Below the pieces are notes generated by a model. That model had not been told where the DNA came from and did not search any database. It worked only from the letters and a program-made list of their open reading frames with translations. This document shows positions 24,668-33,720 of a DNA stretch of 64,000 nt, piece by piece. The translations under genes were made by a program, and so were the position numbers. The stretch lies in assembly GCF_045446075.1 (NCBI RefSeq), contig NZ_JBJJBQ010000001.1:372001-436000 (forward strand), read 5' to 3'. Position 1 is the first letter of the stretch; each line of letters begins with the position of its first letter. The stretch comes from Flavisericum labens (GTDB taxonomy: Bacteria; Bacteroidota; Bacteroidia; Flavobacteriales; Flavobacteriaceae).

Positions 24668-25882
24668 CTAAGATAGCATCATTTTCGCCTTTTTTACACC
24701 CTCAACCAAAGCATCGATTTCATCTTTGGTATTGTAGAATGCAAACGAAGCACGCACAGTACCCGGAATTCTATAGAAATCCATAATAGGTTGCGCGCAA
24801 TGGTGGCCTGTACGAACGGCAATGCCCATTTTGTCTAAAATAGTACCAACGTCATAAGGGTGGATGCCTTCTAAATTAAATGAAATTACCGATGTTTTAT
24901 GCTTTGATGTGCCGTATATTTTTAAGCCTTCAATACTTAAAAGTTTTTCGGTAGCATACTCAAGGAGTTCGTGTTCGTAGTTTGCTATATCGTCAAAGCC
25001 AATGTTGTTCATGTAATCGATGGCTGTGCCAAAAACAATACCTCCTGCAATGTTGGGGGTGCCTGCCTCGAATTTATGGGGTAATTCGGCGTAAGTGGTT
25101 TTTTCAAAAGTAACTTCGGCAATCATCTCGCCACCACCTTGGTATGGTGGTAATTTTTTAAGCCATTCTTCTTTTCCGTAAAGTATGCCAACTCCTGTAG
25201 GACCACACATTTTATGGGCCGAAGCCACGTAAAAATCAACATTCAATTTTTGAACATCTGGTTTTATATGCGGACAGGATTGCGCCCCGTCAATTAAAAC
25301 AGCCGCACCAACCTTATGGGTTTTTTCAATGATATACTTTATGGGATTGATGGTGCCCAAAGCGTTTGATATATGATTGACAAAAACAAGTTTGGTTTTG
25401 CTAGAAAGAAGTTGGTCGAATTCGTCCATCAATAATTCGCCTTCTTCATTCATCGGGATGACTTTTAAAGTGGCTCCTGTACGTTCGCAAAGCATTTGCC
25501 AAGGCACAATATTACTGTGATGCTCTAAAGCTGAAACTATGACTTCATCTCCTTTTTCTAGGAATGACCCAAAACCGTTTGCAACTAGGTTTATTCCATG
25601 TGTAGTCCCCGATGTAAAAATAATTTCGTGGGTAAACTTAGCGTTGAAATGGGCTCTTATTTTTTCGCGCGATTGTTCGTATAAGTCTGTGGCTTCTTGA
25701 CTTAAGGTGTGCACGCCACGGTGTATATTGGCGTTATAGTTTGAATAATAATCTACAATAGCATCAATAACCTGTTGTGGCGTTTGAGATGTAGCCGCGT
25801 TGTCAAAATACACTAAAGGTTTCCCGTTTACTTTGCGTGAAAGTATGGGGAAGTCTTTTCGGATATTGTGTACATTGAACAT
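24668..25882 (-). CDS. sufS: Cysteine desulfurase SufS
   Basis: A PLP enzyme that removes sulfur from L-cysteine, leaving alanine and an enzyme persulfide. With the ATG at 25882 the protein has 404 residues starting MFNVHNIRKDFPIL. Key sites are the PLP-binding Lys in ASAHKMCGPTGVG near residue 225, SALEHHSNIVPWQ near residue 120, and the persulfide Cys in RTGHHCAQPIM near residue 361. The upstream ATG at 25915 would add eleven poorly conserved residues. It lies 95 bases downstream of sufD, and its partner gene sufE is displaced by one gene. Confidence 0.95.
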   Translation of the reverse strand: MFNVHNIRKDFPILSRKVNGKPLVYFDNAATSQTPQQVIDAIVDYYSNYNANIHRGVHTLSQEATDLYEQSREKIRAHFNAKFTHEIIFTSGTTHGINLVANGFGSFLEKGDEVIVSALEHHSNIVPWQMLCERTGATLKVIPMNEEGELLMDEFDQLLSSKTKLVFVNHISNALGTINPIKYIIEKTHKVGAAVLIDGAQSCPHIKPDVQKLNVDFYVASAHKMCGPTGVGILYGKEEWLKKLPPYQGGGEMIAEVTFEKTTYAELPHKFEAGTPNIAGGIVFGTAIDYMNNIGFDDIANYEHELLEYATEKLLSIEGLKIYGTSKHKTSVISFNLEGIHPYDVGTILDKMGIAVRTGHHCAQPIMDFYRIPGTVRASFAFYNTKDEIDALVEGVKKAKMMLS

Positions 25883-25977
25883 AGCGTTGTTGTTTAGCCC
25901 CGATAGAAGCGGCATCCTTTTTTGCCCTTAAAAGCAAAAAAGATATAGCGGATAGCGGGAAATAGCTTCAAAAATTT

Positions 25978-27291
25978 TTAAAGGTCGAACCCAATATTCA
26001 CGCCCAATTTTTCGGCGATAATTTTGGTGATACGTTGTTTTAATTCTGGGATTTTAACCGAGCTTAATACGTTGTTGCTAAAAGCGTACATTAAAAGCCC
26101 TTTGGCTTCCTTTTCTGGAATACCTCTTGAGCGCATGTAAAACAGGGCGCTTTCGTCTAGCTGGCCAATGGTACAACCGTGAGAGCATTTTACATCATCA
26201 GCAAAAATTTCCAATTGCGGTTTAGTGTTTATTGTTGCTTTGTCGCTGATTAAAATATTGTTGTTAGCCTGAAACGCATTAGTTTTTTGGGCTTCTTTGT
26301 TAACAACCACTTTTCCATTAAAAACACCAGTTGAGTTTTCATCAAAAATACCTTTATAATCTTGGTGGCTTTCGCAGTTTGGCTCGATGTGGTGCACCAA
26401 CGTGTTGTGGTCTACATGCTGTTTATTACCGATAATGGTTACGCCTTTTAAAGTAGAATCGATATGTTCGCCGTTTTGGAAAAAATTAAGGTTGTTGCGC
26501 GTTAATTTACCACCAAAGCTAAAGGTGTGAACAGAAACATGGCTTTGTTGTTTTTGGTTAATAAACGTGTTGTCTATTAGCGATGCGTTTTCGGCATCAT
26601 TTTGGATTTTGTAATAATCTACAATGGCACGTTTGTTCCCAAAAATTTCGGTAACGCTATTGGTTAAAACAGCATTACTGGTTAAGCTTTGATGACGTTC
26701 GATGATTTGAACATACGAGTTCTCGTCAACTACGACCAAATTTCGTGGTTGAAGCATGGTAGCCGCTTCATTGCCTGTTGAAAAATGAATGATCTGAATT
26801 GGTTTTTCAACAACCTTGTTTTTAGGAATATGGATATATGCACCTTCTTGAGAAAAAGCAGTATTTAAAGACGATAGGCTATCTTTTGTGGCTATTTTAT
26901 TGAAATAGTTTTTAATTACCAATTGGTATTTTGGCTTGGCTAGTGCAGCCGACATTAAACAAACATCTATGCCATCGTGCGTAGTTTGTGATAAATGTGA
27001 TGAGTATTTGCCATCGATAAACACAATTTTATAACTGTCGATATCATGGATAAAATACTCTCTTACCTCACTGTATTCTAAAACTCTTTCGCATTTTGGG
27101 AATACGCTGTAATCTTCTTTTAATATTTTGTTTAAAGACGTATATTTCCAAGCTTCTTCTTTTTTTGATGGGAAGCCTTTTTCTTCAAATATTTTTATGG
27201 CGTCACTTCTAACATCGTGAACATAGGCGTCTACATCCACATTGTTTTCAAATGCCATAAATGATGATACTAATTTGTCTTTTAATTCCAT
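25978..27291 (-). CDS. sufD: SUF scaffold component SufD
   Basis: A 437-residue SufD protein that joins SufB and SufC in the SufBC2D scaffold where Fe-S clusters are built. The N-terminal PSKKEEAWKYTSLNKILKED, central AYIHIPKNKVVEKPIQI, the HHIEPNCESHQDYKGIFDE stretch and the C-terminal ADDVKCSHGCTIGQLDE with IPEKEAKGLLMYAF are standard for the family. The interface His lies in this C-terminal region. It sits after sufC with a 138-base gap holding CAGT-rich sequence rather than a clear promoter. Confidence 0.96.
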   Translation of the reverse strand: MELKDKLVSSFMAFENNVDVDAYVHDVRSDAIKIFEEKGFPSKKEEAWKYTSLNKILKEDYSVFPKCERVLEYSEVREYFIHDIDSYKIVFIDGKYSSHLSQTTHDGIDVCLMSAALAKPKYQLVIKNYFNKIATKDSLSSLNTAFSQEGAYIHIPKNKVVEKPIQIIHFSTGNEAATMLQPRNLVVVDENSYVQIIERHQSLTSNAVLTNSVTEIFGNKRAIVDYYKIQNDAENASLIDNTFINQKQQSHVSVHTFSFGGKLTRNNLNFFQNGEHIDSTLKGVTIIGNKQHVDHNTLVHHIEPNCESHQDYKGIFDENSTGVFNGKVVVNKEAQKTNAFQANNNILISDKATINTKPQLEIFADDVKCSHGCTIGQLDESALFYMRSRGIPEKEAKGLLMYAFSNNVLSSVKIPELKQRITKIIAEKLGVNIGFDL

Positions 27292-27296
27292 GTTTT

Positions 27297-27425
27297 TCAG
27301 TTTTCAGTCCCGGTCTCAGTATTCAGATAATGGTTACTAAGTAAGAAACTGTTTACTATTTTTAAGGTTTTGAGTATTCAGTATGGAGTGAGCTACTGCA
27401 AACTGCGAAGTGAATACTGCAAACT
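27297..27425. repeat. CAGT/ACTG-rich degenerate island between sufC and sufD
   Basis: The gap holds many copies of CAGT, TTCAG and ACTGCAAACT-like words (for example TTTTCAGTTTTCAGTC, GTATTCAGTATGG and a doubled ACTGCAAACT), with no open frame. A similar island lies upstream of the RNase E/G gene at about 61936-62010. The role is unknown. Confidence 0.5.
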
Positions 27426-27429
27426 TTTT

Positions 27430-28182
27430 TTACGCTTTTACACCTTCTTTAATCCAATCGTATCCTTTTTCCTCTAACTCATGAGCTAATTCTTTAGATC
27501 CGGATTTCACGATTTTCCCGTTGTGTAACACATGAACAAAATCTGGAACGATATAATCCAATAAACGTTGGTAGTGTGTAATAACCACGACGGCATTGTC
27601 TTTGCTTTTCAATTTATTAACCCCGTTGGCTACGATTCGAAGCGCATCAATATCCAATCCAGAATCGGTTTCGTCTAGAATAGCCAATTTAGGTTCTAAC
27701 ATAGCCATTTGGAAAATTTCGTTACGTTTTTTCTCGCCACCAGAAAACCCTTCGTTTAAAGAACGCGATAAAAATTTACGGTCAATTTCAAGCAGTTCTG
27801 ATTTTTCACGGATAAGTTTTAGCATGTCTTTAGCTGGCATTTCCTCTAATCCTTTGGCCTTTCGAGTTTCGTTTATGGCCGTTTTCATAAAGTTAGTTAC
27901 TGAAACACCTGGAATTTCAACTGGGTACTGAAATGATAAAAAGATGCCTTTGTGAGCACGCTCTTCGGCAGCCAATTCATCAATGTCTTCGCCTTCAAAT
28001 TCAATGTTTCCCTCGGTAACTTCATACTCTTCCTTTCCTGCAACCACTGATGCCAATGTGCTTTTTCCTGAACCGTTTGGTCCCATAATGGCATGTACTT
28101 CTCCTGGCTTTACTTCAAGGTTGATACCTCTTAAGATGCTTTTATCGTCAACACCTGCGTGTAAATTGTTAATTTTTAACAT
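27430..28182 (-). CDS. sufC: SUF ATPase SufC
   Basis: A 250-residue ABC-type ATPase of the SufBC2D scaffold. It has Walker A GPNGSGKST near residue 35, the signature FSGGEKKRNEI near residue 145, Walker B LAILDETDSGLD near residue 168 and the switch His in VVVITHYQRLLDY. ATP hydrolysis drives the conformational changes that load iron and sulfur. It starts one base after the stop of the lipoprotein gene, so a surface or periplasmic lipoprotein is translationally linked to the scaffold ATPase. Confidence 0.97.
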   Translation of the reverse strand: MLKINNLHAGVDDKSILRGINLEVKPGEVHAIMGPNGSGKSTLASVVAGKEEYEVTEGNIEFEGEDIDELAAEERAHKGIFLSFQYPVEIPGVSVTNFMKTAINETRKAKGLEEMPAKDMLKLIREKSELLEIDRKFLSRSLNEGFSGGEKKRNEIFQMAMLEPKLAILDETDSGLDIDALRIVANGVNKLKSKDNAVVVITHYQRLLDYIVPDFVHVLHNGKIVKSGSKELAHELEEKGYDWIKEGVKA

Positions 28183-28183
28183 A

Positions 28184-28606
28184 CTACTCTTCTCCTAGTT
28201 TAATAACGTTACTATCTTTTTCTTTGGGTTTGTAAACATTTAAAATTTCTTTCACTTCAACTCTAAATGGCCAACCTTCTTCATTTTCTGGTTTTGCTGA
28301 AATTCTCCCTCTTATTTCAACAGGAACCATATCTGTATCTACAGATTTATATTGTTGCACTTGCTTGTCAAGTTTGTGCATGGTTTCGTCTATTACCACA
28401 CCATAAATTTCGGCATGCGTCTGCAAAACGGCAGCATCGGCAAAATAAATAAAATCACCTTTTAGCAGGGTTAAACCGTCGTTTTGCTTTGCGGTTTTTT
28501 CTGAACTCTCAATAGAAATGGGTTCTTCGTGTTGTTCTGCTTTTTTATCATTTTTACAGCTTAAAAAGGCTGAAATACACAAAAGTAGACTAATTGTTTT
28601 TTTCAT
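28184..28606 (-). CDS. NlpE-C-like OB-fold lipoprotein embedded in the suf operon
   Basis: With the ATG at 28606 this is a 140-residue lipoprotein (MKKTISLLLCISAFLSCKN, lipid-modified Cys17). After an acidic linker, residues about 45-125 (LLKGDFIYFADAAVLQTHA, VVIDETMHKLDKQ, PVEIRGRISAKPENEEGWPF) resemble the C-terminal OB-fold domain of NlpE-type envelope-stress lipoproteins, which shares an F-Y-ADAA start and an EGRI-like strand. The copper-sensing CxxC of E. coli NlpE is absent. It lies between sufB and sufC with gaps of 16 and 1 bases. Its role may be envelope sensing linked to Fe-S demand; this is inference. Confidence 0.75.
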   Translation of the reverse strand: MKKTISLLLCISAFLSCKNDKKAEQHEEPISIESSEKTAKQNDGLTLLKGDFIYFADAAVLQTHAEIYGVVIDETMHKLDKQVQQYKSVDTDMVPVEIRGRISAKPENEEGWPFRVEVKEILNVYKPKEKDSNVIKLGEE

Positions 28607-28622
28607 TTTAACTAGAACTAAT

Positions 28623-30071
28623 TTATCCAACACTACCTTCTAAACTGATTTCCAATAATTTTTGAGCCTCAACGGCAAATTCCATTGGCAACTTATTCAA
28701 AACCTCCTTGCTAAAACCATTTACTATTAACGCAATAGCTTTTTCGGTATCGATACCACGTTGGTTACAGTAAAAAATTTGATCTTCACCAATTTTACTG
28801 GTTGTAGCCTCGTGTTCTATTTTAGCCGATTTATTTTTAGCTTCGATATACGGAAATGTATGTGCCCCGCATTCGTTACCCATCAACAAACTATCGCATT
28901 GTGAAAAGTTACGTGCGTTTTCAGCTCTGGAATTTATTTGAACCAATCCGCGATAACTATTTTGAGATTTTCCGGCAGAAATACCTTTTGAAATGATGGT
29001 CGATTTAGTGTTTTTTCCCAAATGAATCATTTTAGTTCCCGTATCAGCCTGTTGGTAATTATTGGTTACGGCAATAGAATAAAATTCCCCTACCGAATTA
29101 TCACCTTTTAAAACACAACTTGGGTATTTCCATGTAATGGCAGAGCCGGTCTCAACCTGCGTCCATGAGATTTTTGCATTTTTCTCGCACAAACCACGTT
29201 TGGTTACAAAGTTGTAAACCCCACCTTTTCCTTCGGCATTTCCGGGATACCAGTTTTGTACTGTACTGTATTTTATTTCGGCATCATCTAAAGCAATCAA
29301 TTCTACTACGGCCGCATGCAATTGGTTTTCGTCACGACTTGGTGCAGTACAGCCTTCAAGATAACTTACATAACTGCCTTCGTCGGCAATTACTAATGTT
29401 CTTTCAAATTGCCCGGTTCCCGCTTGGTTGATTCTAAAATAGGTTGATAATTCCATAGGGCATTTCACTCCTTTTGGTATGTAGCAGAATGAACCGTCAC
29501 TAAACACAGCAGAATTTAAGGCGGCATAAAAGTTATCTGTTTGGGGAACAACGGTGCCCATGTATTTTTTTACGAGTTCCGGGTGCTCTTTTATAGCTTC
29601 AGAAATGCTCATAAATATAATGCCTTTTTCACCAAGTGTTTTTTTGAAAGTTGTTGCTACGGAAACGGAATCGACCACAACATCCATAGCTACGCCAGCG
29701 AGCTTTTTTTGCTCGTCTAACGATATACCTAGTTTACTGAAGGTTTCCAATAATTCAGGATCCACCTCATCCAAACTTTCATATTTCGGTTTTTTATTGG
29801 GTGCTGAATAGTACGAAATGGCCTGAAAATCTGGTTTTACATATTTGACATTGGCCCATTCGGGTTCTTCCATGCTTTGCCAAATACGAAAAGCCTCCAA
29901 TCGCCATTCGGTCATCCATTCCGGCTCTTCCTTTTTTAAGGAAATAGCGCGCACAATATCTTCGTTTAAACCAATAGGAAACGTATCCGATTCAATATCG
30001 GTATAAAAACCGTATTCGTATTCCTTGGTTTTTAGTTCTTCGCGAAGATCATCTTCGGTATACTTCGACAT
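28623..30071 (-). CDS. sufB: SUF scaffold component SufB
   Basis: A 482-residue SufB, the scaffold subunit that receives sulfur from SufE and nucleates the cluster with SufC and SufD. Typical segments are EPEWMTEWRLEAFRIWQ near residue 50, FCYIPKGVKCPMELSTYFRI near residue 195, the EGCTAPSRDENQLHAAVVEL stretch, and the C-terminal GEDQIFYCNQRGIDTEKA. The Cys near its end lies in the region that faces SufD. It follows the sufA-like gene by 16 bases as second gene of the operon. Confidence 0.97.
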   Translation of the reverse strand: MSKYTEDDLREELKTKEYEYGFYTDIESDTFPIGLNEDIVRAISLKKEEPEWMTEWRLEAFRIWQSMEEPEWANVKYVKPDFQAISYYSAPNKKPKYESLDEVDPELLETFSKLGISLDEQKKLAGVAMDVVVDSVSVATTFKKTLGEKGIIFMSISEAIKEHPELVKKYMGTVVPQTDNFYAALNSAVFSDGSFCYIPKGVKCPMELSTYFRINQAGTGQFERTLVIADEGSYVSYLEGCTAPSRDENQLHAAVVELIALDDAEIKYSTVQNWYPGNAEGKGGVYNFVTKRGLCEKNAKISWTQVETGSAITWKYPSCVLKGDNSVGEFYSIAVTNNYQQADTGTKMIHLGKNTKSTIISKGISAGKSQNSYRGLVQINSRAENARNFSQCDSLLMGNECGAHTFPYIEAKNKSAKIEHEATTSKIGEDQIFYCNQRGIDTEKAIALIVNGFSKEVLNKLPMEFAVEAQKLLEISLEGSVG

Positions 30072-30087
30072 AATTCTTCTTTAAATT

Positions 30088-30417
30088 TTATAGTGAAAAT
30101 GATTCGCCACAACCGCATGTACGGTTGGCGTTGGGGTTGTTAAAAACGAAACCTGTTCCGTTTAGTCCCCCAGAATATTCCAAAGTGGTTCCAATGAGGT
30201 ATAAAAAGCTTTTTTTATCTACAATAATTTTAACACCATTGTCTTCAAAAACTTTATCCCCTTCTTGTTGTTCCTTATCAAATTTCAAATCGTAAGATAA
30301 TCCAGAACAACCGCCACTTTTTACCCCCACACGAACATAGTCGCTGGCAGCATTGAAGCCATCATCAGCCATAAGCTCTATCACTTTCTTTTTAGCTGTT
30401 TCAGATACTTTTATCAT
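30088..30417 (-). CDS. A-type Fe-S carrier protein (SufA/IscA family)
   Basis: A 109-residue A-type carrier that accepts clusters from the SUF scaffold and delivers them to targets. The three invariant Cys are present: one in SGGCSGLSYDL and two in the C-terminal TCGCGESFSL. Other conserved stretches are KKVIELMADDG and the NGTGFVFNNPNANRTC end. As the first gene of the suf operon it lies just behind the candidate promoter and palindrome. SufA, IscA and ErpA cannot be separated by sequence alone; the position favours the SUF role. Confidence 0.92.
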   Translation of the reverse strand: MIKVSETAKKKVIELMADDGFNAASDYVRVGVKSGGCSGLSYDLKFDKEQQEGDKVFEDNGVKIIVDKKSFLYLIGTTLEYSGGLNGTGFVFNNPNANRTCGCGESFSL

Positions 30418-30438
30418 AGTTAATTATTAATTAGATTA

Positions 30439-30461
30439 ACTCTAAATAGAGTGCAAATATA
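30439..30461 (-). promoter_or_regulatory. suf operon promoter -7 element with adjacent palindrome
   Basis: On the minus strand TATATTTG (30454-30461) matches TAnnTTTG. Directly after it, at the predicted transcription start, is the perfect dyad ACTCTA-TT-TAGAGT (30439-30452). A dyad at this place is a classic repressor site; an Rrf2-type or other Fe-S-responsive regulator is a natural candidate. No correctly spaced -33 element is seen. Confidence 0.55.
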
Positions 30462-30526
30462 CAATATAAGTCATGGATTACCATAGAACCTAACATTATA
30501 TTAGTATATAGTTTTATAGTTTTTTG

Positions 30527-31594
30527 TTATGGGTTGCTAAAGGCCGAATTATTAATGAATTCGTAATCAGAAAGTGAGAGTAGAAAGGCTTTTAAGTCGG
30601 ATTTATCCTTTTCAGATAGACCCACACCACCTTGGGCAACTTTTTTCATCAGTGGATCAATAGTGTTAGAGTTTTTTAGGCCTTCGGAATAATGGTTAAT
30701 GACATCTTCGAGCGTTTCAAAGCGCCCATCATGCATGTAAGGTGCTGTAAATGCCAGATTACGTAACGAAGGTGATTTGAATTTGCCGTTATCCGCAGGG
30801 TCGCCAGTTACTGCACCTAAGCCTAAATCGGTAAATGTCTCATCTAAACCATTATTGTGAAATAGGTTATCGGTCCAGAGTGGATTTTTGTCGCTGCCAT
30901 GGCAATGGAAACAATCACCTCTGTTTTCGTCCATAAACACATTAAAACCATTAAGTTCTTCTGAAGTTAAATTGGTTTCACCCAAAAGGAATTTATCGAA
31001 TTTTGAATTTGAAGAAATTAATGTGCGTTCAAATTGAGCAATGGCTTTGGTTACCAAATTGGAGTCAATTTTTTGGGTTCCGAAAGCTTTTTCGAATAAA
31101 TTGGAGTATTCGGTATGTTGCTGTAATTTTTGCTCTACCTCGGGCCAGCTACTAGCCATTTCGTTATGGTCTCTTACGGGGTCAAAAGCTTGATGCTCTA
31201 AACTGAAGGCACTGCCATCCCAAAAGAAATTTTCATCGTAATTCCAGGCTAAATTGAATAGCGGCATGGAATTTCTATTGCCTAAAGAGCCATTTACACC
31301 GTCACTAAATCTATCTGGGTCAGTAAATGCATTTTGTGGGACATGACAATCGGCACAGGCTTGAGTTTTATTGACTGAAAGAATCGGGTCGAAAAACAAT
31401 TTTTTACCCAGAGCAATACCTTCAACGGTTTGCAGGTTATCGACAGGGATAACGGGCGATAGAATATTGTCTTCAAATAACTGCGGAATATCTAAAGGAC
31501 TTGGTGTAGGCACATAACTTTCTGTCTTTTCATCTGAGCAGGATAAGCAAATGAAAATAAGAAACAGATTAATATGAAGCCCACATGTTTTCAA
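30527..31594 (-). CDS. Di-haem cytochrome c peroxidase/MbnH-like enzyme
   Basis: A 355-residue lipoprotein (lipobox CLSC, Cys19) with two haem-c sites, CADCH at 80-84 and CFHCH at 228-232, in a CcpA/MauG-type two-domain layout. Standard features are LGKKLFFDP, NSMPLFNLAWN, FWDGSAFSLEHQA, the AIAQFERTLIS helix and the C-terminal PSLRNLAFTAPYMHDG. Some members reduce peroxide; MbnH instead oxidises a Trp of its partner MbnP to kynurenine, creating a copper site. The MbnP-like gene directly precedes it, so the MbnH role is favoured. The likely start is a TTG immediately after the MbnP stop, implying coupled translation. Confidence 0.85.
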   Translation of the reverse strand: MKTCGLHINLFLIFICLSCSDEKTESYVPTPSPLDIPQLFEDNILSPVIPVDNLQTVEGIALGKKLFFDPILSVNKTQACADCHVPQNAFTDPDRFSDGVNGSLGNRNSMPLFNLAWNYDENFFWDGSAFSLEHQAFDPVRDHNEMASSWPEVEQKLQQHTEYSNLFEKAFGTQKIDSNLVTKAIAQFERTLISSNSKFDKFLLGETNLTSEELNGFNVFMDENRGDCFHCHGSDKNPLWTDNLFHNNGLDETFTDLGLGAVTGDPADNGKFKSPSLRNLAFTAPYMHDGRFETLEDVINHYSEGLKNSNTIDPLMKKVAQGGVGLSEKDKSDLKAFLLSLSDYEFINNSAFSNP

Positions 31595-32362
31595 TCAATC
31601 AATAGATTTTAAGTTAAACACATTTTGCCCGTTTTCAAAAATCATGATTTGAGCATCAAAATTGGGCATAAGCATGTTGTTAAGCACATTTAAATCCCAA
31701 ATATTCGGTCTTTTAAACCATTCGGCAATATTCATTTCAATATTAAATGTTGTGCTATCTTTTATGTTGATTTCACCTAAATTAACTTCAATAAAAGTAT
31801 CTTCAAATATTGGTGTTACTCCTGAGTTATCGACGGCCCTGATGGCGTGATATGCATAACCTATTTCGGTTGAGGTGTTATCAATAAATTTGCCTTCCAA
31901 TTGCATGTAGTGGTATCCTCCACCTAACATTTCGGGTACGTTCCATGAAGCTGAATTAAGGTCGGTGTAGTTATTGTTGTAGTTGTCTTCGTTGTTAAAT
32001 CCGAAAGTGAATGAAACATTGCTATATTGACCAGCTGGAATGGTAGAGGTAGAATTGAAGCTCAGGTTTTCGTTGTTTGTTACATCAATTAAATGGTAAC
32101 CATCCAATATGTATATTTCGCCAGTAGATTTTTCAAAGGTGATGTTTGAAATTAAATAACGCAGTTTTGAAATGCTGAGTTGTTCGCCATTGGCATTAGT
32201 ATATTGAATGGCGTTGAAATTGGTGTTGGTTACTTCCGTGCCGTCCCAAGTATGGCTAAAATTAAAGGCTGTGCTAATTTGCGATACTTTATCGTCGACA
32301 TCTTCGCTGCACGATAAAAAAGTAAAAATACTTAATAGAATTAGGGCTGTTGTTTTCTTCAT
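31595..32362 (-). CDS. MbnP-family copper-binding lipoprotein
   Basis: A 255-residue lipoprotein (lipobox FLSC, Cys18). It matches the MbnP family: a start resembling AFNFSHTWDGTEVTN, then YTNANGEQLSISKLRYLISN, ILDGYHLIDVTNNENLSF, GGGYHYMQLEGKF and a late AEWFKRPNIWDLN. In characterised members a Trp is converted to kynurenine by the partner di-haem enzyme MbnH and then takes part in copper binding. Several Trp residues are available here (near 39, 140, 215 and 222). Its start overlaps the end of the propeller gene by four bases and the MbnH-like gene follows without a gap. It probably acts on the periplasmic or outer face in copper binding. Confidence 0.82.
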   Translation of the reverse strand: MKKTTALILLSIFTFLSCSEDVDDKVSQISTAFNFSHTWDGTEVTNTNFNAIQYTNANGEQLSISKLRYLISNITFEKSTGEIYILDGYHLIDVTNNENLSFNSTSTIPAGQYSNVSFTFGFNNEDNYNNNYTDLNSASWNVPEMLGGGYHYMQLEGKFIDNTSTEIGYAYHAIRAVDNSGVTPIFEDTFIEVNLGEINIKDSTTFNIEMNIAEWFKRPNIWDLNVLNNMLMPNFDAQIMIFENGQNVFNLKSID

Positions 32363-33720
32363 GGCGTTTCTTTTAATTCAATTTCAAAAATTAATACATC
32401 GTTGAAACCTTGGTTTCGTTTTATATCAAAATCAGAGCTGCTAGATTCACCGACAGTTATAATTCTGCTGTTGTCCAGTTCAATGGTATCGTGGGCAAAA
32501 TCGGTATTGGAGCCACCAATGGTTTTTTGCCATATTAAATTGCCGTTTGTATCTATTTTGACTATCCAAGCGTCGTTTTGGCCATTGTTTTTAGTAATGT
32601 TGCCATCGGCACTTCGAGAGCTTCCGGAAATGATAAAGCCGTCATCATTGGTTTTTGATACTGAACGACCCACGTCGAAACTTGTTCCGCCATAAGTCTT
32701 TTCCCAAAGGAGGTCTCCAGTTGGTGAAATTTTTATCACCCACAAATCTGCAGCACCGTTATTAAATGAAACGTCTTGGTCGTCACTTCTAGTATCGCCA
32801 ACTATGATATAATTGCCGTCGTTGGATTGAGTTATGGCATAGGCTTCATCAATCTCGCTCCCGCCAAACGATTTTTCCCAAAGCAAAGTGCCGCCCTCAG
32901 AAATTTTTATTACCCAAAAATCGTATGAGCCATTGTTGCCTTTAATATCAACATCATCACTGTCGGAAGAGCCAACAATTATGTATCCGTTATCGGCTGT
33001 TTGAATGGCGTCGTATGGTGTGTCGGTAAAGGTGCCTCCATAAAATTTGCTCCATTCTTTTTCGCCAAACGTGTTGAGTTTTATAGCCCAATAATCGCCT
33101 CCGGCGTGCATTTTTCTGGTAGATTTACTATTGCCTTGTCCTTGGGAAGCGGAAACATCTAAAACACCAGTAAGTAAAAAACCATTATCGTAGGTTTGTA
33201 TGATAGATGTGCCTGTATCGGCTCCAAGAAACCCATATGATTTTTCCCAAATTATTTCCCCAGCAGCACCTGTTTTAATTACCCAAAAGTCACCAGCACC
33301 ATTGTTTTCGGTAATGTCACCATCATTACTTTGGCTAAAGCCAATTAGCGCAAAACCACCATCATTGGTTTGATTAATGTCCTTGCCTCTATCGTTATCG
33401 GTTCCGCCATACGTTTTTTGCCATACCGTGTTGTTATTTTTATCGAACTTGATTAACCAATAGTCAAAAGATTCGTTTAATTTGTTGGTTATATCGCCAT
33501 CCATACTTTGGGTGTGGCCTAATATGGCATAGCCGCCATCATCTGTTTTAGTAATCGCCTGAGCACTTTCATTTTTTGAACCTCCAATGGTTTTGATAAA
33601 ATTTACGTTGTTCCCTGTTGGTAGGCTGGTTTCAGAGTCGTTCGATTTAGAGCAACTAAAAACTGCAAATATTGTAATTAAATAGAATCTGAAAAAGATA
33701 TTTTTCTGATGAAGAAACAT
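32359..33720 (-). CDS. Seven-repeat beta-propeller lipoprotein
   Basis: A 453-residue lipoprotein (IFAVFSC, Cys near residue 23) made of seven repeats of about 55-65 residues. Each has a GGS-D-A core, a TxDGGY-I-G strand, an S-S-DGDI-N-G-D-W turn and a VIKID--G-L-W-K end. Seven blades suggest a closed propeller on the cell surface. The repeats resemble those found in secreted Bacteroidota proteins; no catalytic residues are visible. It overlaps the MbnP-like gene by four bases and its ATG overlaps the previous stop by one base, so the whole set should be made together. The function is probably binding or display. Confidence 0.8.
   Translation of the reverse strand: MFLHQKNIFFRFYLITIFAVFSCSKSNDSETSLPTGNNVNFIKTIGGSKNESAQAITKTDDGGYAILGHTQSMDGDITNKLNESFDYWLIKFDKNNNTVWQKTYGGTDNDRGKDINQTNDGGFALIGFSQSNDGDITENNGAGDFWVIKTGAAGEIIWEKSYGFLGADTGTSIIQTYDNGFLLTGVLDVSASQGQGNSKSTRKMHAGGDYWAIKLNTFGEKEWSKFYGGTFTDTPYDAIQTADNGYIIVGSSDSDDVDIKGNNGSYDFWVIKISEGGTLLWEKSFGGSEIDEAYAITQSNDGNYIIVGDTRSDDQDVSFNNGAADLWVIKISPTGDLLWEKTYGGTSFDVGRSVSKTNDDGFIISGSSRSADGNITKNNGQNDAWIVKIDTNGNLIWQKTIGGSNTDFAHDTIELDNSRIITVGESSSSDFDIKRNQGFNDVLIFEIELKETP

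Noticed and set aside
25918..25941. TTTTTTGC/GCAAAAAA hairpin between sufD and sufS as a terminator
   Set aside because: The T run is on the 5' arm on both strands, so no U-tract follows the stem; it also would cut the suf operon.
5982..32362. Functional link between tryptophan dioxygenase and the MbnP-like protein through kynurenine
   Set aside because: Kynurenine in MbnP is made in place by the di-haem partner, not from free kynurenine; the genes are 25 kb apart.
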